Source: Candidatus Woesearchaeota archaeon | GTDB taxonomy: Archaea > Nanobdellota > Nanobdellia > Woesearchaeales > UBA10200 | Length of the DNA stretch: 6,209 nt | Assembly: GCA_016180275.1 (NCBI GenBank) | Contig: JACPBN010000037.1 | Coordinates: 1-6,209 of the forward strand | Reading direction: 5' to 3' | Shown: piece by piece, positions 1-6,051 of the stretch | How the letters are laid out: every line of letters starts with the position of its first letter | Numbering within the stretch: the first letter of the stretch is position 1 | Program-made: the position numbers and the translations under genes | Notes under the pieces: generated by a model | The model's database searches: none | What the model saw: the letters and a program-made list of their open reading frames with translations, nothing else | What the model was told of the DNA's origin: nothing

Positions 1-441
1 GCTGTTGTGAGTTATTCAGTCAATGACACTAATTTCGCAATTAATTCAGGCACTGGAGCATTAACTAATGCAACTCAAGTTCCTGTCGGTGTGTATAATA
101 TAAAAGTGACTGCAACAGACCCTAGCAATAATGCTGCTTCAAATGTTAGTGTAATAACAGTTGTTGATACTACTCTGCCTGTGTTCACAACTGGAGTAAC
201 AACTCAGACAAGAGAATTTGCATTACAAAATGTTGCACAGCAACTAGTAGTAACTGATGCTGCTGTTGTGAGTTATTCAGTCAATGATTCTAATTTTGCT
301 GTAAATAATACAGGATACTTGGTTAATAATACACAGTTAGCTGTTGGTGCTTACAACTTAAATGTGACTGCATTTGATCCTAGCGGAAACAAGCAATCAA
401 GCTTCGGTGTAATTACTGTGCAAGATATAACTGCACCAAGC
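1..441 (+). repeat. Tandem 261-bp (87-residue) repeat units inside the surface protein gene
   Basis: Positions 1-26 (beginning GCTGTTGTGAGTTATTCAGT) are identical to 262-287, and similarity continues with substitutions through the rest of the unit. The protein units align as V-S-Y-S-V-N-D-T-N-F-A against V-S-Y-S-V-N-D-S-N-F-A, followed by matching G-x-L, G-x-Y-N and V-D/Q-D-x-T-x-P positions. The period is 261 bp, or 87 codons. The second unit fades near 441, where a different domain begins. The window cuts into the array, so more copies probably lie upstream. Confidence 0.8.
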
Positions 442-1959
442 GTTTCAAATTCAGTAATAACAGACAGCACTGTATATGAGAATAATGTTGTGCTAAGTGT
501 TGATGCAAAGGATCAATCTTCAGTCAGCAAAGTAATTGCTAATGTCTCTGGTACATTAATGCTAATGGCATTAAGCTCAGGAAATACTTATACTGCAACA
601 TTAGTGCTGCCTGTAGTTGGAACATATAATGTACAATACACAGTAAATGACACTTTCAATAACATAAATAATGCATTAACTAATAGCTTTAGTGTCGTAA
701 AAGCAGATCCTAACCTCCAGTTATTATTAGATGGAGTAAGCACAAACATAACAGTAATGCAAAATACGGTTGTAAATTTGACTGGCACTGCAAAAGGCAC
801 AGGTTTAGTGCATATATTCAAGAATGGAACAGAGCAATCATCTGGAATAAGCCCGCATACTAACTTATCTAACTTTATAACTGCTGGCAAGTACAATGTA
901 ACTGCAGTAACAGATGGAGACAGTAATTATAATAGTACAACAAAGACATTCTTTGTTGTTGTTGAGCCTAATATTGTGCATGATTTAGCTGTTGTTAGCT
1001 TTACTGTCACAAATAGTGTAGCTGTTAATTCACAGAATTCATTGCCAGTTGTAGTTAATAACCAAGGTACAGTATCAGAATCAAGTGTATTAAGACTATT
1101 GCAGAATGGAACAGAGATTGCATCACAGACAATAACATTACTTGCTCCTGGAGAAAATGTAACTAAGACATTTAACTGGACAGCTCCAGACTTTGAACTC
1201 CAAAATCTTGAATTAAAGGTAGTTGTTGATACAGTAACAGGAGAGACAGACACTGCTGACAATAGCAATACAAAGTTTGTTAATGTAAATGGAGTACATG
1301 ATGTTTCAGTTGAGGGCTTAGTGCTTAATAAACAGACAGCATATTTATTTGACACAATTACAGTGAGCGCTAACGTAACAAACAGAGGAAATGTAAATGA
1401 AAGCACTGTGCCAGTGCAGTTCAAAGATATAAATGGCGGCACTACAATCCAGAACTTAAATTTGAGTAATTTAAAAGTTGGCGAGATTAGACCTGTGCAA
1501 TTTACATGGAACCCTCAAGTAAAGAATTTCCACACTGTCAAGATATTAACTTTGCTTGGCTCAGATAGTAATGTTACAAACGATGAAAAATCAGAGAACG
1601 TAAAAGTATTGTCTGTCAAAGATAGCATTAATTTAACATTTGTAAGCGCAGATTCATTCCCAGGAGCTAATGAAGGAACAAATACACAGTTCTTTGTATG
1701 GGTAAATATTGACAATAAAGTATCTGACATATTTACGAACTTAAATGTTACGGTAGATTCAAATGGGTTGACATTAGGCAATAACCAAGACGGAAACACA
1801 AACAGCTTCAAGACTTATGGAACATTTGGAGCATTTGAGAGCCAGTCATATTATTGGGAAGTAAATGCAGGAGCAATACCTGCTACTAAATTAATGAATG
1901 TAAGCATGGGCTTTGGGACAGATAATATATTGATAAGCAGAAGCGTAAGTATTTCATAA
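1..1959 (+). CDS. Secreted cadherin/Ig-like and CARDB repeat surface protein, 5' end missing
   Basis: The reading frame is open from the first base (A-V-V-S-Y-S...), so the gene starts upstream; the GTG at 7 is an internal valine codon. The visible part has about 652 residues, numbered here from codon 7. Residues 1-142 are two cadherin/Ig-like units with the pattern Y-S-V-N-D-x-N-F-A, then G-x-L, then G-x-Y-N, D-P-S-x-N and I-T-V-x-D. Residues 143-231 and 234-323 are further beta-sandwich-like segments. Residues 325-427 and 431-537 are CARDB-type domains, both opening H-D-(L/V)-(A/S)-V. Residues 538-650 are an unrecognised beta-rich tail. There are about 25 N-X-S/T sequons, no cysteine, and no C-terminal transmembrane helix or sorting signal. 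CARDB domains are typical of archaeal and bacterial cell-surface proteins, so I infer a secreted, N-glycosylated adhesin or S-layer-associated protein. The ligand is unknown. The 42-nt gap to the next gene suggests co-transcription with its membrane-anchored neighbour. Confidence 0.85.
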   Translation, partial: AVVSYSVNDTNFAINSGTGALTNATQVPVGVYNIKVTATDPSNNAASNVSVITVVDTTLPVFTTGVTTQTREFALQNVAQQLVVTDAAVVSYSVNDSNFAVNNTGYLVNNTQLAVGAYNLNVTAFDPSGNKQSSFGVITVQDITAPSVSNSVITDSTVYENNVVLSVDAKDQSSVSKVIANVSGTLMLMALSSGNTYTATLVLPVVGTYNVQYTVNDTFNNINNALTNSFSVVKADPNLQLLLDGVSTNITVMQNTVVNLTGTAKGTGLVHIFKNGTEQSSGISPHTNLSNFITAGKYNVTAVTDGDSNYNSTTKTFFVVVEPNIVHDLAVVSFTVTNSVAVNSQNSLPVVVNNQGTVSESSVLRLLQNGTEIASQTITLLAPGENVTKTFNWTAPDFELQNLELKVVVDTVTGETDTADNSNTKFVNVNGVHDVSVEGLVLNKQTAYLFDTITVSANVTNRGNVNESTVPVQFKDINGGTTIQNLNLSNLKVGEIRPVQFTWNPQVKNFHTVKILTLLGSDSNVTNDEKSENVKVLSVKDSINLTFVSADSFPGANEGTNTQFFVWVNIDNKVSDIFTNLNVTVDSNGLTLGNNQDGNTNSFKTYGTFGAFESQSYYWEVNAGAIPATKLMNVSMGFGTDNILISRSVSIS

Positions 1960-1982
1960 GGCTAGAAAGCATAAAAATGAGA

Positions 1983-2019
1983 ATGACAAATAAAAAATAA
2001 AATGACAAAAAATAAATTA
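1983..2019 (+). repeat. Near-duplicate of the start-codon region before the PGF-pre-PGF gene
   Basis: ATGACAAATAAAAAATAA at 1983-2000 is followed directly by the similar ATGACAAAAAATAAATTA at 2002-2019. The first ATG is in a different frame from the second and meets TAA after four codons (M-T-N-K-K-stop); an earlier ATG at 1977 shares that frame. The real gene uses the ATG at 2002, since only that one leads into a signal peptide. This may be a slipped duplication of the start region, or just low-complexity A-rich sequence. Confidence 0.4.
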
Positions 2020-4005
2020 TCAAAAATATTTGAGAACAGCAAATTTAAGGCAGCTGGTACACTAATTGCATTATTGTTATTTACATTAGTTTCAGGGTTA
2101 ACAGTATTTGCAGAAGAATGTCCAAGTAATTTAGTTTTGACAGCAAATCCTTCTCAATTTAATTTAGGAGATGCTAATTCAAAAATAAAATTACAAATTT
2201 CTCCTCCGGGAACACCTTTAGATGTTTGGAAGAATTATACTAATGCAACATTATCATTACCGGCAGGATTAGTGAATCTTAGTGATACATTCAAGAGTTT
2301 ATTACCGCCATTTGCTTTAACAAGCCACCAATATAGTGTAAATTCAACTGCTGCAGGCAGCTATACCGCTAATATAAGTGTATTTAATGACTCTGGCTTA
2401 GAGTGTACAAAAAGTGTAAACGTTAGTGTAGTTAATGTGAAAAATGTAAGCTTAGGAATATTTGTAAGTGATTTAACAACCCTAAAGATTAACCAAGCAG
2501 CATCAATAAATGTAACATTAAACAGCTCTGGAACAGACCCTGCATTTAATATTGATGAGAATATGGATAGTGTTTTCATTAATGAGACAAGAGTAATTCC
2601 AAGTGTAGCTGGAGGCTCATTAAATGTCTCAACTTATACTTTTACTCCAAATTCATGTGGAACGAATAAATTAATAACTGCATATGCAAGAAACTTTGAT
2701 GATGGTGCAGGAAATATATTCCCAACAATTTCAGCAAGCGACACATTTGATGTCATCGGCTCAGACTTGACTGTGCTAGATGTTGCATTATCAAGCTTAA
2801 CACCAGTGGCAGGAACTTCAATCACTGCAGTTGCAACAGTAAAGAACGAGAATGGAACCGGAACAGACAGTGCAGTAAACGGCAAAGTCACATTTTATTA
2901 TGATATTGTGCAAGATGCAAATAAGATTGCAGAAGCAAATGTCGCAGGAAGTAATGGCAGCAATGTTTCAGTAAATGCCGAAGCAAGCGCAAACACAACA
3001 TGGACAGTTACAACTGCTGGCAGCCATACCGTAATTGCTGTAGTATCTGCAGATAATGAATGTCCGACTAGCAATAATCAAAGATCAAGCTTAACATTAA
3101 CTGCATCAGCTGCACCAATTGCTGAAACTCCTCCATCCCCATCCGGTGGAGGAGGCTCTAGTGGAGGAACTTCAGCAGGAACTATAATAAGCGTGTCAAA
3201 AGAAGGGCCAAGCTCAGCAACTAAATTTTTCGTTGTAGCAGCGGGAACAAGCGCAAATGTCAGAGTAATAGATTCAAGAATACCTGTTACATTATTGCAG
3301 ATAGATGTTGCTAACAGAGTAGCAGATGTTGAAGTCAGCGTGACAAAATTAGATAAAGAGCCTGCTGATAAGATAGCAGAAGGCACAGGCAAAGTTTATA
3401 GTTATTTAAAAGTTGATACTGTGAATTTGGAAGACAAAGATGTTTCAAAAGCGGTATTTAGATTTAAAGTAGAAAAAGCCTGGATTGAGCAGAATAATTA
3501 CAAGCAAGAAGAAGTTGTGCTTGCCAGATTTAATGATGGGAAATGGAACAGCTTATCAACTGTTGTATTGTTAACTGAAGACAAATATATTACTTATGGC
3601 GCAGAAAGCCCTGGATTCAGCACATTTGCAATATTAGCTAGAAATGCTGAGGAGAAAGTAGCTGCATCTGGTGAGAAGAAAGAAGAGAAGATAGAAGAAA
3701 AGAAAGAGCCGGAAGTAAAGCCAATAGAAGAAAAAGAAGAGAAAGCTGAAGAAAAGAAACCAGAAGTAAAGCAAGGTGAATCAAGCGTTAGCAACAACGC
3801 AATCACAGGCGCAGTAGTCGCATTAAAAGATACATTTGTAGGCAGACACCCAGCAGCTGTCGGAACAGTATTTGCTGTGTTGGTTGCTTTAGTTGTATTA
3901 AGTTTATGGCATAAGAGAATGGGAAGCAAAGGTAATTCTGTTAAAGCTGCATCTAGAAGCAAGACAACTGGAAAAGAGAAGAAAGGCAATAAAAGGAAGA
4001 GATAA
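2002..4005 (+). CDS. Membrane-anchored PGF-pre-PGF domain surface protein
   Basis: This 667-residue protein has a clear surface-protein architecture. Residues 1-37 are a signal peptide: basic start, hydrophobic core T20-L33, likely cleavage after V-F-A37. Residues 38-250 hold beta-rich Ig-like segments with many N-X-S/T sequons. Residues 255-369 form a CARDB-like domain. Residues 377-393 are a Pro/Gly/Ser linker (P-P-S-P-S-G-G-G-G). Residues 395-545 match the PGF-pre-PGF domain, ending Y-G-A-E-S-P-G-F-S-T-F-A. Residues 548-592 are an E/K-rich stalk with a repeated E-E-K-K-(E)-P-E-V-K. A transmembrane helix spans about 618-636, and residues 637-667 are a basic, presumably cytoplasmic, tail. 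There are four cysteines (40, 135, 219, 354), all in the ectodomain. The ATG at 2002 is chosen because it begins the signal peptide; no Shine-Dalgarno is visible. The PGF-pre-PGF domain is widespread in archaeal surface proteins but its role is unknown. I infer a surface or S-layer-associated anchor, possibly for the secreted protein encoded 42 nt upstream. Confidence 0.85.
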   Translation: MTKNKLSKIFENSKFKAAGTLIALLLFTLVSGLTVFAEECPSNLVLTANPSQFNLGDANSKIKLQISPPGTPLDVWKNYTNATLSLPAGLVNLSDTFKSLLPPFALTSHQYSVNSTAAGSYTANISVFNDSGLECTKSVNVSVVNVKNVSLGIFVSDLTTLKINQAASINVTLNSSGTDPAFNIDENMDSVFINETRVIPSVAGGSLNVSTYTFTPNSCGTNKLITAYARNFDDGAGNIFPTISASDTFDVIGSDLTVLDVALSSLTPVAGTSITAVATVKNENGTGTDSAVNGKVTFYYDIVQDANKIAEANVAGSNGSNVSVNAEASANTTWTVTTAGSHTVIAVVSADNECPTSNNQRSSLTLTASAAPIAETPPSPSGGGGSSGGTSAGTIISVSKEGPSSATKFFVVAAGTSANVRVIDSRIPVTLLQIDVANRVADVEVSVTKLDKEPADKIAEGTGKVYSYLKVDTVNLEDKDVSKAVFRFKVEKAWIEQNNYKQEEVVLARFNDGKWNSLSTVVLLTEDKYITYGAESPGFSTFAILARNAEEKVAASGEKKEEKIEEKKEPEVKPIEEKEEKAEEKKPEVKQGESSVSNNAITGAVVALKDTFVGRHPAAVGTVFAVLVALVVLSLWHKRMGSKGNSVKAASRSKTTGKEKKGNKRKR

Positions 4006-4029
4006 GCAACTAACCTCATAACCATTGCC

Positions 4030-4398
4030 ATGACAAAAAAAGTTATAATTGCTGATGATGCTCTACATTTTAGAGAATTATATGCAACTATTATACCTCA
4101 AGCATTTCCAGATGTAGAAGTGGAAACAGTTGAAACAGCAGAAGATTTAGTAAGCTGTGTTCTAAATGGAGATTATTCGCTAATTGTAACAGATAATAAT
4201 ACGCAAAGCAGGATTAATGGAGCAGAGGCAATCAAGCAAATAAGAGAAGCAGGCATTACAACACCAATTTATATGATATCTGCAGGAAGTGCTGCTGTAC
4301 AAAGAGAAGCTCTGCGTCTTGGTGCGACTGAATTTTATGGCAAAGCACTTTTTGATGATGAAACATTTATAACAGATATTACAAAGCATTTAAGGTAA
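4030..4398 (+). CDS. Stand-alone CheY-like response regulator receiver
   Basis: The 122-residue product is a single receiver domain with no output domain. The acidic pair D9-D10 (V-I-I-A-D-D) and the phosphoacceptor D55 (L-I-V-T-D55-N-N) are present. The hydroxyl residue S84 (Y-M-I-S-A), the switch aromatic F102 and the lysine K105 (F-Y-G-K-A) are also in place, so phosphorylation by a histidine kinase should be possible. The usual proline after the lysine is replaced by alanine. Length is normal for CheY-type proteins. The ATG lies 24 nt after the surface-protein stop, with no obvious promoter or Shine-Dalgarno in the gap, so it is probably read on the same transcript. No kinase, CheA or chemotaxis gene is in the window. 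The partner and output are unknown; it may act by protein-protein contact, for example on surface-structure assembly, motility or another phosphorelay protein. Confidence 0.9.
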   Translation: MTKKVIIADDALHFRELYATIIPQAFPDVEVETVETAEDLVSCVLNGDYSLIVTDNNTQSRINGAEAIKQIREAGITTPIYMISAGSAAVQREALRLGATEFYGKALFDDETFITDITKHLR

Positions 4399-4470
4399 AT
4401 TAAAATATTCAAGACAGTAATCATATCTTCTTTACCCTAAAGCCTTCTGCTGCTGTCGAAATTAACTCTA

Positions 4471-4495
4471 TTTTTCTGATGGACATAACTTTTTT
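4471..4495 (+). terminator. T-tract terminator after the receiver gene
   Basis: A T5 run at 4471-4475 and a T6 run at 4490-4495 lie 70-100 nt past the receiver stop codon and just before the next promoter. Archaeal RNA polymerase ends transcription at T-rich runs without needing a hairpin, and none is visible here. The runs would separate the surface operon from the ATPase gene. Confidence 0.45.
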
Positions 4496-4498
4496 ATC

Positions 4499-4536
4499 CG
4501 AAAGATTTAAATAATAGTAACACATTACTTAGTAAC
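4499..4536 (+). promoter_or_regulatory. BRE/TATA promoter of the ATPase gene, predicted leaderless
   Basis: TTTAAATA at 4506-4513 is a good archaeal TATA box, preceded by purine/A-rich CGAAAGA, which resembles a BRE. The TATA centre lies about 27 bases before the ATG at 4537. Archaeal transcription starts about 25-27 bases after the TATA centre, so the mRNA should begin at or within a few bases of the start codon. This leaderless arrangement also explains the lack of a Shine-Dalgarno. The inner ATTTAAAT is palindromic, so the box could in principle work in both directions. Confidence 0.65.
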
Positions 4537-4544
4537 ATGATACT
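4516..4544 (+). promoter_or_regulatory. Palindromic putative operator, left copy of a flanking direct repeat
   Basis: AGTAA-caca-TTACT-t-AGTAA (4516-4535) contains the inverted repeat TTACT-T-AGTAA at 4525-4535 plus a further AGTAA half-site upstream. It lies between the TATA box and the ATG, over the expected transcription start, where a bound dimer would block initiation. The 20 bases TTACTTAGTAACATGATACT (4525-4544), which include the start codon and the next bases, recur identically at 5925-5944 beyond the gene. An operator function is inferred from position and symmetry only. Confidence 0.5.
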
Positions 4545-5907
4545 TAAATTTATCAATAGGGAGAGAGAGCTTAAAATTTTAGAGGAGGCTTATCGCTCAC
4601 AAAGACCTGGTTTTCTGCCTGTATATGGGAGAAGAAGAGTAGGCAAGACAGAGCTTATCAAGCATTTCATTAAAGACAAGGCTCATTTTTATTTTCTTGC
4701 AAAAAAAAGAGATATTGCGCTTGAATTAGAGAGATTTAGGCTGAAATTCTCTGAAGAGTTTAATGTATTTATCCCTGAGTCAAAGACATGGGATGAGCTT
4801 TTTGAGTATATATTGAAACAGATTAAAGAGAAGCTCATTATCGTAATAGATGAATTCCCATTTTGGATAGAGAAAGACTCTGCTATAATATCTGATTTTC
4901 AGCATCTGTGGGATGAAACACTAAAGAAAAAGAATATATTTCTGATTTTATGCGGCTCTTCTGTAAGCATAATGGAGACTGATGTGCTTGGCTATAAAAG
5001 CCCACTTTATGGGCGAAGGACAGGACAGCTGGAAGTCACTAAGCTAAATTTTGCAGAGTTTTCAAAATTCTTTCCAAGATGGGGCATAGAAGATAAGATA
5101 AAAGGATATGGCGCTTTAGACGGCATCCCATTTTACATACAAGAATTTGATCAAGACAAAAGCTTCTTTGACAATGTAAGAGATACATTTTGGAAGAGTG
5201 GCTCTATCCTTTCGAAAGAAGTAGAATTTTTACTTTCTCAGGAATTAAGGGAAGTAGAGGTCTACCTTAGCATCCTTAGAAGCATATTTGAAGGCGCCTC
5301 TACATTAGGGGAAATAGCATCTAAGAGCAATGTGGACATAACCAACATAAACAAATATTTAAGAGTGCTTATCGATCTAAGATACATCACTACAGAAACT
5401 CCTGTTAGCATAGAAAAGCCAAAGAGAAAGAATTTTGTATATAAGTTGACAGATAATTTTTTTAGTTTCTGGTTTAATTATGTATATCCTTATAGGGATG
5501 AGGTTGAAATAGGCGAGATAAAGAGATTAGAGGCTGCATTTAAGAAAGATTATGACAGGTATTTAGGCTATGTTTTTGAGGAGATATGCAAACAGCAGCT
5601 TAGAAGCTTAAAACTTCCTATAACACCGACAAAAATTGGCAGATGGTGGTACAAGGAAGATGAAATTGATATCCTCTGCTTAGATGAAACTGCTAATGAT
5701 AATAAGGAAGCATTATTTATAGAATGCAAATGGAAAGAACTTGATGAGAAAAGCGCCTTAGCCATCATTGAGAAGCTAAAAGAAAAATCAAAGCTGGTTG
5801 CCTTAAAAAGAAAAAAAGAATATTTTGGCATGATAGCAAAAAAGCTAGATGGCAAAGAAAGATTAAGAAATGCAGGCTATATAGTGTTTGATACAAGAGA
5901 TTTTTAA
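4537..5907 (+). CDS. Archaeal P-loop ATPase fused to a DUF234 PD-(D/E)XK nuclease-like domain
   Basis: The 456-residue protein belongs to the archaeal ATPase family (ATPase_2 domain plus DUF234). It opens with the family signature F-I-N-R-E-R-E-L (5-12). Walker A is G31-R-R-R-V-G-K37-T38, Walker B is L-I-I-V-I-D105-E106-F, and a sensor-like strand L-I-L-C-G-S-S lies at 136-142. A winged-helix-like segment spans about 243-305, including T-L-G-E-I-A-S-K-S and an L-x-D-L-R-Y-I wing. The C-terminal 330-456 region is DUF234-like, with E348/E349, then E-I-D378, then E396-C-K398-W, the expected acidic-acidic-lysine pattern of PD-(D/E)XK enzymes. All key residues look intact and the length is normal. 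The ATG at 4537 fits the leaderless promoter and sits just before the family signature. The family often occurs in many copies per archaeal genome, and its cellular role is not established; nucleic-acid processing, defence or selfish-element maintenance are possible. Near-identical repeats flank the gene, which stands apart from the preceding operon. Confidence 0.9.
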   Translation: MILKFINRERELKILEEAYRSQRPGFLPVYGRRRVGKTELIKHFIKDKAHFYFLAKKRDIALELERFRLKFSEEFNVFIPESKTWDELFEYILKQIKEKLIIVIDEFPFWIEKDSAIISDFQHLWDETLKKKNIFLILCGSSVSIMETDVLGYKSPLYGRRTGQLEVTKLNFAEFSKFFPRWGIEDKIKGYGALDGIPFYIQEFDQDKSFFDNVRDTFWKSGSILSKEVEFLLSQELREVEVYLSILRSIFEGASTLGEIASKSNVDITNINKYLRVLIDLRYITTETPVSIEKPKRKNFVYKLTDNFFSFWFNYVYPYRDEVEIGEIKRLEAAFKKDYDRYLGYVFEEICKQQLRSLKLPITPTKIGRWWYKEDEIDILCLDETANDNKEALFIECKWKELDEKSALAIIEKLKEKSKLVALKRKKEYFGMIAKKLDGKERLRNAGYIVFDTRDF

Positions 5908-5923
5908 GTAGTATAAGTAGTAC

Positions 5924-5945
5924 GTTACTTAGTAACATGATACTA
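5924..5945 (+). repeat. Right copy of the palindrome/start-region repeat
   Basis: GTTACT-T-AGTAAC at 5924-5936 is a perfect palindrome with 6-base arms. Together with the following ATGATACT it repeats 4525-4544 exactly over 20 bases (5925-5944). Weaker similarity continues with a one-base indel (tact-taaat against tactataaat). The copied ATG leads only to ATG-ATA-CTA-TAA, so it starts no gene. Just before it, AAGTAGTA occurs twice (5906-5913 and 5915-5922 with a changed last base). TAGTAT at 5909-5914 can also pair with ATACTA at 5940-5945, giving a larger imperfect inverted repeat. The copy begins 18 bases after the ATPase stop codon. Confidence 0.75.
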
Positions 5946-5956
5946 TAAATGTTATG

Positions 5957-5961
5957 TTTTT
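5957..5961 (+). terminator. Candidate T-tract terminator of the ATPase gene
   Basis: A T5 run lies about 50 nt past the ATPase stop codon and is the first T-run of that length downstream. A longer T7 run at 6134-6140 could act as a back-up just before the convergent gene's stop codon. Assigned from the archaeal rule that T-runs end transcription. Confidence 0.3.
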
Positions 5962-5982
5962 GGCTAGATTTTAGGTAGCACG

Positions 5983-6006
5983 TAAACTAGCATTTTCTGC
6001 AGTTTA
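5983..6006. other. Stem-loop in the intergenic region
   Basis: TAAACT-(A)-GCA pairs with TGC-AGTTTA: nine base pairs with one bulged A and a five-base loop TTTTC. It lies between the two copies of TTAGGTAGCAC. No T-run follows directly on the plus strand, so it is not an ordinary terminator hairpin. It could be an RNA 3' structure for either convergent transcript or a chance AT-rich fold. Confidence 0.35.
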
Positions 6007-6045
6007 GAACATGATTTTATGATTTCTCTTCTATAATTTACCGCC

Positions 6046-6051
6046 AAAAAA
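6046..6051 (-). terminator. Candidate T-tract terminator of metK
   Basis: An A6 run on the plus strand is T6 on the minus strand, about 100 nt past the metK stop codon; minus-strand T-rich bases continue (TTTTCTTTG at about 6052-6060). It is the best terminator-like run for the leftward transcript before it would meet the ATPase gene. Confidence 0.3.

Noticed and set aside
7..9. GTG at 7 as the start codon of the first gene
   Set aside because: The frame is open to the window edge, the codon lies inside a repeat unit whose next copy has valine at the same place, and no signal peptide follows.
588..1442. Minus-strand open frames inside the first surface protein gene (588-896 and 927-1442)
   Set aside because: They lie antisense to a gene with clear domain structure, give low-complexity hydrophobic or Ser/Thr-rich products without recognisable motifs, and arise from the gene's codon composition.
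1923..1931. AATATATT as a TATA box for the second surface gene
   Set aside because: It is inside the preceding gene, about 75 bases before the start, has no convincing BRE, and the short gap fits read-through transcription better.
3607..3618. S-P-G-F in the second surface protein as a PGF-CTERM archaeosortase signal
   Set aside because: It is the internal end of the PGF-pre-PGF domain and lies about 80 residues from the membrane helix, whereas a sorting signal would sit directly before it.
3594..4031. Minus-strand 145-codon frame opposite the E/K-rich stalk and membrane segment
   Set aside because: Its Phe/Ser-rich product is the antisense reading of GAA/AAG-rich codons. The sense frame has a complete signal-peptide-to-tail architecture.
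5924..5961. Palindrome plus T5 as an intrinsic hairpin terminator
   Set aside because: As RNA it could form only about five pairs with a three-base loop, and the T-run begins 20 bases later. It is better explained as a DNA-level palindrome because it recurs at the promoter.
5954..6042. Short plus-strand frames starting ATG at 5937, 5954 and in the following 80 bases
   Set aside because: All stop within a few codons and none resembles a protein.
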